Source: Epichloe hybrida
Lineage: Eukaryota; Ascomycota; Sordariomycetes; Hypocreales; Clavicipitaceae
Direction of reading: 5' to 3'
DNA length: 64,000 nt
Assembly: GCA_019022495.1 (NCBI GenBank)
Contig: JAFEKR010000031.1
Location: forward strand, 682,001-746,000
Under the pieces are notes generated by a model, which worked only from the letters and a program-made list of their open reading frames with translations, was not told where the DNA came from and did not search any database. Positions 33,696 to 45,504 of this stretch are shown piece after piece (position 1 is the stretch's first letter; each line of letters opens with the position of its first letter). Position numbers and translations under genes: made by a program.

Positions 33696-34832
33696 ATGTC
33701 ACGAAACGGCAGCAGCTCCGTCTCGTTACGACATGCCTCCTCCACAGGAACAGGGCACTCGGCACCCGCACCGCCCGACCAAGACGAGACATGCCCCGTG
33801 TGCAAAACCACGCGCTACTTCAACAGGGACATGGAGTTCCTCATCAACCCAGAGTGCTACCACCGGATGTGCAAGACGTGCGTGGAGCGCATCTTCAGGG
33901 ACGGGCCCAACCAGTGCCCGTACGCCACGTGCCACAAGACGCTGCGCCTGCGAGGCTTCAAGTCGGCCTTCTTCGCGGACCTGTCGGTCGAGCGAGAGGT
34001 GGATATCCGAAGACGGGTCGCGCACGTGTTCAACAAGGTCGAGGACGACTTCGAAACCCTCGACGACTACAACGAGTACCTGTACATGGTGGAGTGCCTG
34101 ACGAGCGACCTCGTCGACGGCACGGCAGACGCCAAGAGCAAGGCGGAGGGGCAGCTGGCCGAGTGGGAGGCCCGGCACAAGGCGGACATTGAGCGCAACA
34201 GGAAGCTGGCGCGGGAGTCGGACGATGCTCGGCAGCGGCGTCTGGCGCAGGAGCAGGACGCTGCGCGGCAGCGGCGACTGCAGGACTTGAAGGACGAGGC
34301 GGAGGAGAAGGCGAGTGCCGCGCGGTTCCGCGAAGAGATGCTCGACTCGCTGCAGAGCGCCGAGGTGGGCCACGCCAGCGAGACGGTGGACAAGATCATG
34401 CTCAAGAAGCGTGGCCAGCAGAAGAGGGACTCGGCGAGAGACTTGCTGGCTTCCGCAACGGGGGGCGGCGGCCTGTCGATTCGTGGGCTGAGGGACAAGA
34501 CGCGCGGTGTGGTGGTGGAGGATAACAAGCCGTATGATCCGTTTGGAGGGCTGCGGCTTGCTCCCGAGAGGGTCGACTTGTCCACCGATAGGTTAGCCGA
34601 GTACCATAGCGAGTGGATTGATGTGACGAGGTCCAAGAACGAGTACCTCGCCGGCGGATACAGCGCCGATGAGTACATCTCGAGGGCGCTGTACGAGGCC
34701 TTTTCAGGACTGGGCGTCTTCCTCACTGACGATAAGGTCGAGAGCACCAGCAGCGTGGGCACGGCTGCCGCGCGAGAAGCAGCTGCTACGGGGACAACGG
34801 CGGGCAGCATGGACACTGATGATGTGTTCTGA
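33696..34832 (+). CDS. TFB3: TFIIH / CDK-activating kinase assembly factor Tfb3 (MAT1)
   Basis: Tfb3 links the kinase module (Kin28/Ccl1) to core TFIIH in transcription initiation and repair. It is a single exon of 378 aa. An N-terminal C3HC4-type RING spans residues 33 to about 80: CPVCKTTRYFNRDMEFLINP, CYHRMCKTC, CPYATC. The MAT1 domain follows (KSAFFADLSVEREVDIRRRV, FNKVEDDFETLDDYNEYLYM), then a long Arg/Glu/Ala-rich coiled coil. The kinase-activating C-terminus contains PYDPFGGL. The start after the A-rich leader leaves a short Ser-rich N-terminus. Base composition is GC-rich with strong codon bias, unlike the flanking DNA. Confidence 0.96.
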   Translation: MSRNGSSSVSLRHASSTGTGHSAPAPPDQDETCPVCKTTRYFNRDMEFLINPECYHRMCKTCVERIFRDGPNQCPYATCHKTLRLRGFKSAFFADLSVEREVDIRRRVAHVFNKVEDDFETLDDYNEYLYMVECLTSDLVDGTADAKSKAEGQLAEWEARHKADIERNRKLARESDDARQRRLAQEQDAARQRRLQDLKDEAEEKASAARFREEMLDSLQSAEVGHASETVDKIMLKKRGQQKRDSARDLLASATGGGGLSIRGLRDKTRGVVVEDNKPYDPFGGLRLAPERVDLSTDRLAEYHSEWIDVTRSKNEYLAGGYSADEYISRALYEAFSGLGVFLTDDKVESTSSVGTAAAREAAATGTTAGSMDTDDVF

Positions 34833-35427
34833 ACAAGAACAAGAGGGGGCAACGAGGGAATATTAATGATACGATGGACTTTTTTGCCTTGTTTTGGACT
34901 CACTCTCTTGGGGCATCTTTCTTCGGGCGTTCGACAAGCATGCTACTGGCGTCCAGAGAGAAGGGGGGGGATTGGCTTCCCGGAAAACACTTCATGGCGT
35001 ACCAGGTACATTTCAGAGTGAGGATGAATAAGGAGAAAAACACCGTGGTCGGTATGAAGCTCTTGAATTCCGCTACAAGGAAGCCATCGCTACGTTTCAT
35101 CAGTACTTGTAAAAGAGCCAATGCGCTACTTGGAAATGCCCCGACTGGTACGCCGTTAGTAGACAGGCGCCTTGACGCCCTTGTAACAATGGACCCGACA
35201 TCGCTTCATTCATGGTCTTTGACCATTTGGCATGAAAAGTACTCTACTCCCTGCCCCCCCCTTCCTCCGTTCGATTCGTCCATTCTTTACCCAAGCAACG
35301 CCTCGCTGATGCGATACTAAATAGTTTCATAGTTTCCTCATCATGACCAAACAAGTATAAAGACAAATTCGACTACCCCCGCGCCGTTTGACAGCCTCGC
35401 GGAATTGACATAACCAGGCTTGCATTC
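34833..35427. other. intergenic region between convergent TFB3 and AP180 genes
   Basis: It holds 3' flanks only. No repeat, RNA or additional coding frame is supported. Confidence 0.5.
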
Positions 35428-37628
35428 TCACTGCTGCCATGGCGTCTGCTGAGCGGGCCTCGGAAACACCGGAACCGTAGGGAGTTGATCGAGACCACCA
35501 CCGATGGCACCCTGGTTATGCTGCCATCCCATGCCGGTGTTGTGGTTGACGAAGGCGCTTTGGCGGAAGGGATTCGTCGTACCCGTGGGTTGAGGAGCCA
35601 ACGACGCCGGGTTCTGGGTCTGTTTCTGGTCTGGAGACTGGACAGGCTGCTGTGGGAACGTGTTCTTGGCAAATGGATTGGTACCCGTGGGCTGGGCATG
35701 AAGAGGCGTCGAGGACTGGAAAGGGCTGACGTTCTGCGGCGGGGATCGAGTGAAGGGATTAGTGGACTGCCGATTCAGTTGCTGTGCCGGTGGCTGCGGT
35801 GATGAAACGGCCGACAAGTTGCCCTGCATGCCTGTTTGCTGCATCATCATGGATTGCCGGAAGGGATTGGTCCCAGTTGGAGTCGGTTGCAGACCGTTGG
35901 GTTGGCCCGTTTGCGTTTTCAACGGCTGCTGCTGCTGCTGCTGGTCATACTGGAAAGCCTGATTCTGAATCTGGAAAGTAGCCTCTGCGTTTTGCGGAAT
36001 TGAACCAAGGGTACCAGGTTGGAAGCTGGGCTGCGGCGTGAATCCTCCGAATCCTGCTCCGGTAAAGTTGGGCTGTACTTGTTGTGGCTGTTGCATTTGT
36101 ATTTGAGGCGGCTGCTGCTGCTGCTGCTGCTGCGACATAAATCCAGCCATGTTCTGTTGCTGGAACATGTTGTTGGGCGCGAAGCCAGTTTGTTGCTGCG
36201 CAAAGTCGTTTCGAGGAAACGGCATACCAGCCTGTTGCGGCTGGAAAGGCGCAGCGCCGCTAGGCATTCCCGTTGGCTGTGAGTTGACCTGCATCGTCGT
36301 CTGATTCTGCTCAATGGAGTCGAAGAAGTCGATCAGATCAGGATCAGGACCCTTGTTCTGTTGCGGCTTCACTTCCTGCTTGGCCTCTGGAACTGAGGGG
36401 AATGGATTATTGCTGTTTGTTGCAGACGATGTTGGCTTGGTGGTCGACTTTGGAAAGTCAAACTTGGCACTCCTGGATGGCCCGCCCTTTCTTTTCGCGT
36501 CCTGCTCGGCCAAATATTGTCGTCGATGGATCTCGAAATCGGCGTCTTTAAGATATTCCTCGAGTTGGCGGCCCAGGTTGACGGGGGCATGTTTGAGCTT
36601 GGGCACCTCGACGCGAGTGCGGTGTTCATGAAGACGAGCTGAGCTGAGGTATTGGACGACGTAATCGGTTTGCCGCGTAAAGGTACGATAAATCTCGAGC
36701 GCTCTTTCAGCATCTGGCTTGGACATTTCGAAGAAGTGACCTGTGTATAATTGGGTGAGCCAGGGTCCAGCTGAGACAAATCTACGGGGCCGACGAACCT
36801 AGGACGTTGATGAGACCTTGGTTAAGGACCTGAAAGAGCGACAGCAAGTCGAGAACCAGTAATCGAAATATGGCGATGGTAATTTCGTTTTCTGGCTCGT
36901 TCTCTAGGACCTGTGCCTCGACTTGTCAGACTAGGCATTCGAATTTGTAGTTCTCCAATCGTCACACACTCACGCCGCATTTCACCAAAGCCGACAACTG
37001 GTTTTGGACACACTCCGTCTCTCTAAGCAAACCTTTTTCGACAGTCGATCTTTCCAGCCTTGATTCGTTGGCGCGAACCCAATCCGTCCTCGTTTCGCGG
37101 TATGCGCGCGCCCGTTCGGACAAGTAATTGGCATAGTGCCGAATGTTCCGACCCTGGGTTTGAGCTGGGAGGATCTGAGTCAGCCATGTCTTCATGCCTG
37201 TTGTCAGGTCTCTCTGGATTGACAAACCGTCGGAAAAGTGACCAACGCCCAAGATGCTTCGGTGCTTGGAAAGGAAGGCGAGAGTTACGTCTGGTGAGCC
37301 TTCCCGTATCATGAGATGCGTCGTGAGCAAGCTTTTGAGGACCACGGTCCACGTGGAGTCGCGCAGTCGATATTGTAGCGAACGAAAGACCTCGCCGACA
37401 CCGGCATCCCCCGAGTGAGTCGCTATGAGGATATGCTCAATATATTTCGTCTTGGGCGGCGCATTCTGTGGGAGGAAGAAGGCCAGTCAGCTCAGTTCGG
37501 GCACCAACCAGACTGGTCCGGCATGGGGGTTAGCGGTTTGGGGGGGGAGACGCATGCAGTCGTATGCGAGTCAATCGTACTTTGATCTTGGTGGCGCCCT
37601 TGACGGACTTCTCAAAAGAACCGGACAT
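35428..37628 (-). CDS. ANTH-domain clathrin assembly protein (AP180/CALM, YAP1801/1802-like)
   Basis: It binds PI(4,5)P2, clathrin and EH-domain proteins at endocytic sites and recruits SNARE cargo. Four exons (37628-37581, 37465-36974, 36910-36799, 36740-35428) give 654 aa. The ANTH domain occupies about residues 1-290: MSGSFEKSVKGATKIK|NAPPKTKYIEHILIATH, then LLRETECVQNQLSALVKCG|VLENEPENEITIAIFR, then LINVLG|HFFEMSKPDAERALEIY and KLKHAPVNLGRQLEEYLKDA. The C-terminal half is disordered and rich in Gln/Asn/Pro, with repeated NPF motifs (TNPFRQS, NPFTRS, NPFAKN) for EH-domain binding and poly-Gln stretches from CAG/CTG-type codons. The lysine-rich membrane-binding surface of ANTH is present in the first two exons. 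Confidence 0.94.
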
Positions 37629-39345
37629 GATGCGAGCCTTTTGCCCTGGCGCCAGGATCCGCTACTCCGTGCTCTGGCGAGGGGGGCAAATGATGCTTCT
37701 CTGGCAACGGTTGATGGAAGGAGAAGGCTGGGGAGGTGACGAAGGTGCTGAAATGGAATTTGGGGGTGGAGCGTGAGCTCATAGGGGTGGATTTTGGGAG
37801 CGGCGGGCGGGGTGCCGAAAGGACCCGCCCGGTCTGTTGGATTCCGTCATGCTGCATGCATGAAACATGGAATCCGGAAAGAATGGACGATATACATACT
37901 TATTAGCTGGATCCGTGTGACGTGAGATGATGGTGAGAAGGGCTATTTTGTCTAGTCACGCGTTCCCAATTACCCTCGCATTCGGGTGGTTATACGTGGT
38001 GTTTCGTTGGTAGTTACCCAACTCAATCATCTATGTACAGTGCAGGGACGTCGCCCTTCTCGAGCATTTTTCGATATTGCCATGATTCAGGGTGTCAATG
38101 AACTAATACAGGTAAGACGATTCAGAAGACTAGCGTTTAATTGAAGGCCGGTAGGCGTGAGTCGACCATCTCGCTCGAGGGCTACATGATTTTTCTTCAC
38201 AGTGATTAAAACAAGGATAACCCTGACATTGAGGATAGTAGACTTCATTGCTTGGGTTTAGACTAATGTCAGCCTTCTCTGCCATCTCCAGCACTCAATC
38301 GAGGTCCTCATGCTAGGATTGAAGATGCCAAGACTTGTACTAGCAACAAGACAAATGCAATTCTGTGAAAGAGTAAGCGCTACTTCGTATACAGTACTAA
38401 CAGCTGTCATGACCCTAAAACCCCTAATAGTGACCTGAGATCCTGGGCATGATGGAAGCTCAGCAGTTGTTGAGGATATCTCGTAAAAGAAATACAGTAA
38501 CGGGAGAATTGAATCCAACATGTCATAACTAGGCATGCCGAGGGACCAAACGACAAGAGCGCGGACAGAACTACTGAACGACAATCATTATTGTAAGGCA
38601 ATCGTACAAGAATAAACTGTAGCGCCTTTCGCCAAGACCTGCTCGGCACGTCCAAGGCGATGCAAGGTTCACAGCCTCCGCGCACTACGCGTTTGGCTGT
38701 ATCATGAAGCACCATCAGAACTCGAATTTCGGGAATGTCGAATGAGGCAGTAAGTGTGCCCCGGGGGCCCCAAAACAAGAGCAGAAAGGAAAAAGACGAG
38801 AAAAAAAAAACCTTCCATTCATGATAAATCAGAGCTTTTTTTCATCGCGTCCGATACTGTAACAAGGTCGGTGTGCCGAACGCCTATTTCAAAATACCAA
38901 TCCTTGCCTCACCAACGACCCACTGAAGCCCCGAGGGGAGAGTTCGAAGGGTCGGAAGAACGGCATCTGCATCATATTATACACGCGGTCCTCATCATCT
39001 GCGAAGAAATGTCAGTCAATGGTTCGGCAGCGTGAAAGCCAGGGAAATTGTGCACATACACTTATTTGAATGGAAGGGTCATGAGGAGGAGGAAAAAGAA
39101 GAGAAAAAGTCTGGGACGGGAGGCGCTGAAATTTAAAAGGACTGTGGGTCGGTGGATCCTGGTTGTCGGGCGGCATCAGCTGGCAGAACTGGCTGAGCTT
39201 CTACTCCGTTAAAGGCCTGACTGACTTCCCCTGTACTCCGTAGCTCCCGCCTACTAACGGCTCGTCAATCGACGCCGGAAGTTTCGAGGCTTGAATTCAG
39301 AATTGTGTATTCACACTTGGCGCCCAGACTCAATTCCTCGTAATA
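37629..39345. other. 1.7-kb intergenic region between divergent AP180 and AspRS genes
   Basis: It holds the two promoters and one TACTCCGTA (39234-39242), with a near-match CTACTCCGTT at about 39201. A minus-strand frame of 123 codons (38407-38778) has no recognisable motif and no neighbouring exon. I do not call a gene. Confidence 0.45.
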
Positions 39346-41620
39346 ATGTCCCAGCTGGGCCGCTGTGGGTTAGTTTTGCGTCGAGGAACCCCCGCGCGCA
39401 TACGGGACCCCTCACATCTCTGCAGCGTGGTCTCAAGAGCATACGCAACACAGATTCCAGCACGTGAAGGGCAGGGACAGCATCACAAACAGAAGGAGTT
39501 GCTAGACCTGTGGAACAAGTGTAGGATTCTTTCTTTCTTGTCAATTCCGAATCATAGCTACTCTACTCCCTAACGCTTCGTCATAGTTCGTGGCTCCAAT
39601 TCATTGACGCAATCCCAGGCCGATAATGTCTTGACGGGTTTCATCGGCAAGCGGCGTAACGTTGGGAAACATCTTGCCTTTGCAGACCTCACCACAGCAT
39701 CCGGAGAAGTAATTCAAATATGCTCCCACGCTGATGGCCAAACAGAAGTACACTCCCAATTTCGACAAATACCCGCATTTGCGCCCGTCATTGTCCAGGC
39801 GAAAGCAGAACCGCCGTCGCAATCAGCTGGAGAAGCGCCCAACGAGGCTTCAGTCAAGCGAACGCTATATCTACAGAATATTCGAGCTCTAAATAGTGTT
39901 TCAAAGGATCTCATCGTCACATCGGATGTGCAATTCCCCCAATCGAAGCGACATCTCCAGATCCGTTTTCACCCAGAGCTGAATGCCCGTCTCAGATTTC
40001 GGTCATGGCTGAAGGGACAGTTGAATCAACGTCTTCTGGAAAAGGGTTTTACTGATATCGAGACACCTACTTTATTCAAGTCCACATCAGAAGGCGCACG
40101 GGAGTTCTTGGTTCCGACAAGGCAGAGAGGTACCGCATATGCCTTGAGTCAGAGCCCTCAGCAGTATAAGCAAGTGCTCATGGCCGGAGGTATTAGTCGA
40201 TATATGCAATGGGCACGGTGTTACAGAGATGAGGACTTGCGAACAGACAGACAACCCGAATTCTCTCAAGTGAGTGTCATCGATTGACCTACCCATGCGC
40301 AATCTTGCTGACGAGGATGCACCAGCTTGATATGGAATGGGCGTTCGCCGGTCCTGCCAAAGTCCAGGAGGATGTAAACGACATCATTTTGACGGCATTG
40401 TCTCGACTGCAGCCGGCAAAAACCTACCAAGATGTCCGTGGAGAGAGGATTCCCTACATGATCGCAATACCCAACGATGGCAACAATACCACCTGCACAG
40501 ACGAGCACCCTGCCCACACATTTGCTTCCCTCACCTTTGCGGAGAGCATCGCAGCGTATGGATCCGACAAGCCAGACCTGCGGATCCCAAATCGAGTGAG
40601 TTGACATTCGCACAGCCTTGATCGCCGTCAATACTAATCAAGCCCAAGATCCATGCCATCGCAGACATCAACCCTCATCGCGATTTCGTCGGCATGATCA
40701 CTCACCTCTCGGACCCTCTCATAGAGGCCTTCACGTTCCCTCTGAAAGACTGCTCGCCATCACAAGCCCGCAAATTCGTTGTCAATTTCATGGACAACCT
40801 GCCCCCCGCACTAGCCAACAACCCCGATGGCAAACCGCAGATTCTAATACACGACTCCCGCCAGCCTTTATCGGGCTTCTCGTCACTGGGCTTCGAATAC
40901 GAAAGCTTACTTGCCCAGCTCTCTGAAGGTCAGGAACTAAACGACGGCGATTTGGTCGTTTTTCAAGCGCGCGAGAGGCCCAGCGGTCAATACTGCTTGG
41001 GATCCACCAAGATTGGAGACATTCGCAGTGCTCTCTGGAAAGCCCTCGTAGAAGAGGGGTTCATGGAAAAGCCGAGCATAGGCGAGCCCAACTCGCTCCG
41101 ATTCGTATGGGTGACCGAGTTCCCCATGTTCAAGCCCGTTGAAGAAGGCGAGCCTGGCCAAGGCGGCGCAGCTGGCATCTCAGCAGCACACCATCCATTC
41201 ACCGCACCACTGTCTGATGCAGACCTCGAGGCCCTGTTCATCGATCCGTTGCAAGCTCGCAGCGCCGCATACGACCTCGTCCTCAACGGCGTCGAGATTG
41301 GTGGCGGCAGTGAGCGTATCCACGTGGCCGACGTCCAGGAATTCATCATGCGCGATGTCCTCAAGATGACGGAGCAAAGAATCAAGGATTTCTCGCATCT
41401 GCTCGGCGCGCTGCGCGCAGGCTGCCCGCCACACGCCGGCTTCGCCCTTGGTTTCGACCGCCTGACTGCTCTCCTGACAGATACATCGACGGTGCGAGAT
41501 GTCATTGCGTTCCCTAAGACGATGAAGGGGGAGGATCCGTTTGTGCAGTCGCCCAGCAAGCTGACTGATGATCAGCTTGCCCCGTATGGACTGCAGCTCC
41601 GCGGCAGAACAAAAGTATAA
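39346..41620 (+). CDS. MSD1: aspartyl-tRNA synthetase, mitochondrial, bacterial type
   Basis: It charges mitochondrial tRNA-Asp. Four exons (39346-39520, 39587-40269, 40326-40595, 40649-41620) give 699 aa. A presequence-like N-terminus ([20 protein letters not shown]) suggests mitochondrial import. An OB-fold anticodon-binding region follows ([20 protein letters not shown]). The class II core has motif 1 ([20 protein letters not shown]), motif 2 ([20 protein letters not shown], then [10 protein letters not shown] at an intron) and motif 3 ([15 protein letters not shown]). A bacterial GAD-type insertion lies between motifs 2 and 3. Serine-rich linker residues near [12 protein letters not shown] interrupt the OB fold, as in fungal relatives. 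No cytosolic-type N-terminal extension is present. Confidence 0.95.
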
Positions 41621-41787
41621 CAATGCCAACGGGAAGTGACGCACCCCCAATGTAACAAAGTATCAAAGCATATACGATATGTCAAAACAAAAGAAAAAAA
41701 ACCTGTATCATAGTACACCTACAGCATAACCAAACACAGAAGAGTCAACAACGCATGACAACAATTGCGTCACATTTGAACAGAGCC

Positions 41788-42704
41788 TCACACTTTACTT
41801 TCTTTCCCAAGTCGACGACGACAAGTACACTCAGGAGCCATGGCATGATGCATTCCCAGGCAGATATCCCGCATTGCCTCCAAGTTGGACTCCTCGACCG
41901 CGGCGACAGGAGAGTACTCCCTGTCCAGATTGCGACTGAGCAAGGCGGCGTCGTATGGGCCGCCGTGGTGATACTGGCCACCGATGGTGTCAAGTGCATC
42001 GATTGCATCCGTGTGGATGGAGATGCGCTTGCGCTGGCGACGGGGCCGGTCGACGGGGCCGACGTCGCGCTTCGCCCTGGCCATGTGGAGTGGATTGACG
42101 TGCGAGGCGCCGAGCCCAGTCTCTTGGTTGGGCTCAGGCGCAGTCAACGGGTCGAGGAGGTACTTTCTGGCCTTTTTTTGTTTCGTTAGCAACGCGCAAT
42201 TTCAACGTGAAAACAGCTGGGTCCGGGGGTGTGTGTGTCCGTCCTCGAGGAACAAAAGAGTGGCACGGCAACCCGCCCCACCGACCGGGATGAGTGACCG
42301 GAGCGGAGGACCCAGCAAGAACCCATCATCTCGTCCGGGGGAAATAAAAGAGAAGTCCCTGCGTGCATATCGCATGTGTATCGTGGGTGGTGACCACCTC
42401 TGCCCACGAGAATGAGGGGGAACGGAAGAAAGAACATGAAGAAGAAGGAAAAGCCAGCGAGTTTTTGCAAAGATGAACATGAAAGCGTGCCAAAAAAAGA
42501 AAGAGAAAAAGCATGGAGTAAAGAAAGGAGAAAACAAAGGCGCAGTAAAGAGCCATCACTCACCCATTGCTTGTCATATGTTATGCCGTAATCTTCACGC
42601 TCGCGCTGCCTTTTCGTGCCCTTTTTCTTCTTGCGGTCGCCGCTGCGGAAGAGATCCAAGACCATGTTTGACATATCGCGGTACCGTTTCAAATCAAGGC
42701 TCAT
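41788..42704 (-). CDS. Pal1-like short protein, possibly C-terminally truncated
   Basis: Exons 42704-42564 and 42171-41788 join across a long 392-nt intron (GTGAGT; branch GCTAAC; acceptor AAAAAAG) into a 174-aa protein. The N-terminus MSLDLKRYRDMSNMVLDLF leads to KQW|ARKYLLDPLTAPEPNQ. The core, RISIHTDAIDALDTIGGQYH followed by GGPYDAALLSRN, resembles the Pal1 cell-morphology domain, whose members act at endocytic sites and growth zones. As I recall relatives, they continue after the ESNLEA segment with a further conserved region. Here the frame instead runs into MRDICLGMHHAMAPEC and stops, close to the end of the convergent AspRS gene. Either an exon is missed or the C-terminus has been lost. 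Confidence 0.62.
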
Positions 42705-43699
42705 CGGGAAAGTCGACTTTTTCTTTTTTTCTTTCTCTTTCCCAATTCGTTGTTCAAGTTATGTTATTCCGGTTCCGCTGGCTTATTGCCGAAATCTCGC
42801 GTCTTGTCCATGTAGGCGGAGAAGTCCAATAGTCTGATGGCAAACGCGACGTCTAACAAATGGGAAAAAAAAAAAAGATTCAAATCTGGAAGCTTCCCCA
42901 AGGCCAGGGAAACCAACCAACTCGCACATTAAAGACGTTGCCAAAGAATAAAAAAAAAAAAAAAAGAAGGTGGCGGGATTGGGGCACGAGGACAACGAGG
43001 CTGCGGCTGGAACTCGACGAAAATATGAGCGCCGGGCTGGGCTGGGCTGGGCTAGGGTTGTTTCTTTGGAGACGCCGTACGGATTACGGACTACACAATT
43101 TGGCTTTTTTGTGGCAGACAACATGGATGCATCAGACGAACGCCACTTCGGTGCCAAAATGTGCCCCCCCCCATGTCCCGTCATTCAAGCTCAGTCAGGT
43201 GAGATCGCCTTGCTTTGTTATAGAGTTAACTCATATAGTACTAGTATGCTGCCTGTGCACTGACATGGACAAATGCATGCATGCATGCATGAAAGGATCT
43301 TGCGGGAGCGGGAGGACTAGCAGGGATATGGATGGCCATGAGCAGGATCCATAACACACGCTATTTTATTATTTTTTTTTTTTCAATTTTTTTTTTCCTT
43401 TAGAGAAAGAAAAAGGACAAGAGGAAAAGTACGGCTGGAAGAGATCAATTCGCTTTGTAGGATCTGCAAGAAGGACGCTTCATATACAGTGGCATTTTGA
43501 ATAGCCGAGACTTCTTCTTGCAAGAACGTCCCCAAGTGGTGGCAACACGATTGTCTAAGGACTCCCCAATTACGTCAAAATAGGAACAAGCTTCAAGACG
43601 GACCTTGTTATAGTGAGATTCCTACCTAAATTAAAGTACCCCTTACCGCACTCAAAGGCCCTCTATCACTCGCAACTCCATCATAATCACCCAAGTGAG
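42705..43699. other. intergenic region with short repeats
   Basis: It contains A-runs (42863-42876, 42949-42965), a GGGCT tandem run near 43034-43054, TACGGATTA at 43078, an ATGC run (about 43274-43291) and T-runs near 43372-43397. No coding frame or RNA is supported. Confidence 0.45.
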
Positions 43700-44836
43700 T
43701 CACTTCCTTTTCTCTCCCCCCCACTTAGAGTACAAATCCCCCGGAAGCAACCCCACCGCCTCGACTTCTGAAATCACAAGACTGTCCGTCGCCGTATCAT
43801 ACTGAAGTAGAGCACGACCACCACAGCCTTTCATCACCGCGGTAATCTTTTTCATCAGCGCGCCTAGAGCCCTCAAAGATTCTTGGGACGCACGCTCCCA
43901 ATCATCAATGTCCGCCTTGACATCTTCCACTCTTGGGCTCTGAAAATGTCCTCTGTTGTGATGTGCCCGAACAAGCTTGGGGGTCTGCGACACCCATATC
44001 TGCGCCGCGACTTGGTCAAATTCAAGAGGCCTCCACGCCGAGCGGGTTTTAATTTCGAGGGTTGATTTGAGGGGGACGAGCGCGCCCTTTTCTAGTACCG
44101 TCAACTTTGTGGCCTTGCTCTTCGCAACCAAACATGTATCTTCGGGGGTGCGAGCAGAGAGGCACAGAGACCCCGTCAGGTCGGAACGCCCTTCGTTGGC
44201 ATCGACTTCCTCGCTTCGTGATTTCACAAATCCGTCTGTCTCATGACGTATCAGAAACTCCATCCCGCAGAATCGATACGAGATGATTCTGTGGTGCCCC
44301 GTGCCGCCACTGATCTGGCTGGTCGTGTACATCTTTTCAAACTCGTGACCGTACCCTCGGAACTCGTGCGGTGCAAGAAACTCTGTCGGGGCCACCTCAT
44401 GACGACACATGAGCAGCGTGTCGTGCACCAGCTCGAGCTTGATGCAGAATGCTGTGCCGGCATTTATTTCTGTTCTAGGTCTGACGAATGATAGGAGCAT
44501 TCTAACATTGTGCCGATCACTGATGACATCAAATGGGCGAATGTCAAAAGACGGGTCCGTGGTGTACAATGCCCGAAACAATGGTTCCAAGGAACTCTTC
44601 GAGAGGCGCATTGCATTTTCGTCAATGCAGATCAAGCCGGAATCCTTTTTCACGTGCTGGGCACCGACTGGGGGATTCCAGAGAGGAGGGCTGCCCGGCA
44701 CCGCAATGGTGGGCGTATCTTCGTCGATCCAATTGTAGGATGATATGTGCTTGACATTCGTGATGTATGCGTTGTCGGACGGTTTGAGACGCTGGAGATC
44801 CGAGCGCGAGATGCTTGCTATCTCCCGAGGAGGCAT
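43700..44836 (-). CDS. uncharacterised fungal protein, single exon
   Basis: A 378-aa single-exon protein. I do not know its function. Recognisable blocks include SSYNWIDEDTPTIAVPGSPP followed by LWNPP, DVISDRHNVRMLLSFVRP, GHHRIISYRFCGMEFLIRHE and TLEIKTRSAWRPLEFDQVAA. Similar fungal proteins are sometimes labelled 'geranylgeranyl pyrophosphate synthetase', but no Asp-rich prenyl-chain-binding motif (DDxxD) is present, so I do not accept that label. The alternation of conserved Glu/Lys (LEIKTR) and buried hydrophobic strands would fit a PD-(D/E)XK-like or decapping-nuclease-like fold, which is speculation. There is no signal peptide or membrane segment. Confidence 0.8.
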   Translation of the reverse strand: MPPREIASISRSDLQRLKPSDNAYITNVKHISSYNWIDEDTPTIAVPGSPPLWNPPVGAQHVKKDSGLICIDENAMRLSKSSLEPLFRALYTTDPSFDIRPFDVISDRHNVRMLLSFVRPRTEINAGTAFCIKLELVHDTLLMCRHEVAPTEFLAPHEFRGYGHEFEKMYTTSQISGGTGHHRIISYRFCGMEFLIRHETDGFVKSRSEEVDANEGRSDLTGSLCLSARTPEDTCLVAKSKATKLTVLEKGALVPLKSTLEIKTRSAWRPLEFDQVAAQIWVSQTPKLVRAHHNRGHFQSPRVEDVKADIDDWERASQESLRALGALMKKITAVMKGCGGRALLQYDTATDSLVISEVEAVGLLPGDLYSKWGGEKRK

Positions 44837-45504
44837 CGTGCTGTACTTTGCCGATGCAAGACAAAAGATGGAAAAGGCAATGCGTTGAAAAGTGCTCCGT
44901 CTTCACTATTGATCAGTCGTGAAAACCCGAAGATTAAATATGGTGCCAGAAGAGGAACTTGTTTTCGAGAGGAACAGATGGCTGCATAGCGAAGCTGCAG
45001 AAATTTACCAGTGAATCTCGACCTGGTACAAACAAGCGTGTTTTATAGGAAGGAGCGCTTGCGTTTGCTCTATCACGCATAGATTCATAGCCGGGGCGGG
45101 GGGGGAGGCAAACGCAGAGTGTCCTCTCGGAGTTTCGCCGTTCTGCCGGCAAGTTTTTTTTTTCTGTCTTTTTTTGCAGTGTAAGGTTTCAAGCTCGAGA
45201 TGCGGTGCTTTATCGTGACAATTCGGAATATCATGAAGCGTGAAATCCTTTTTAGGACTCGAGAAGGAGCCAACATCACAAAGCATACTACTAAGCCCAA
45301 CCACGGCGCTCCATACACAGGCGCCAGCCCATGTCGCTGATTATAACAAGGTGCCTCGTGGGCCTAACACGAAGAGCGACCAGAGAGCTCTGCTTTGTGT
45401 TCCGTCACGAAGGGCTGTATAGCTGCTTGTTCCTGAGCAGTCGACTCATTTCTCGACCTGAAATGACTCCATGCTAGGAACCCTAGAGCACCTGGCAAAA
45501 GCAA
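44837..45504. other. upstream region of the uncharacterised gene
   Basis: It holds the presumed promoter of the minus-strand gene. T-runs near 45146-45176 and a G-run near 45098-45106 are present. No gene is seen. Confidence 0.4.

Noticed and set aside
33726..34903. Large antisense frames under TFB3
   Set aside because: They are a consequence of GC-rich, biased codon use in TFB3.
38407..38778. 123-codon minus-strand frame
   Set aside because: No recognisable domain, no partner exon, and composition like the surrounding spacer.
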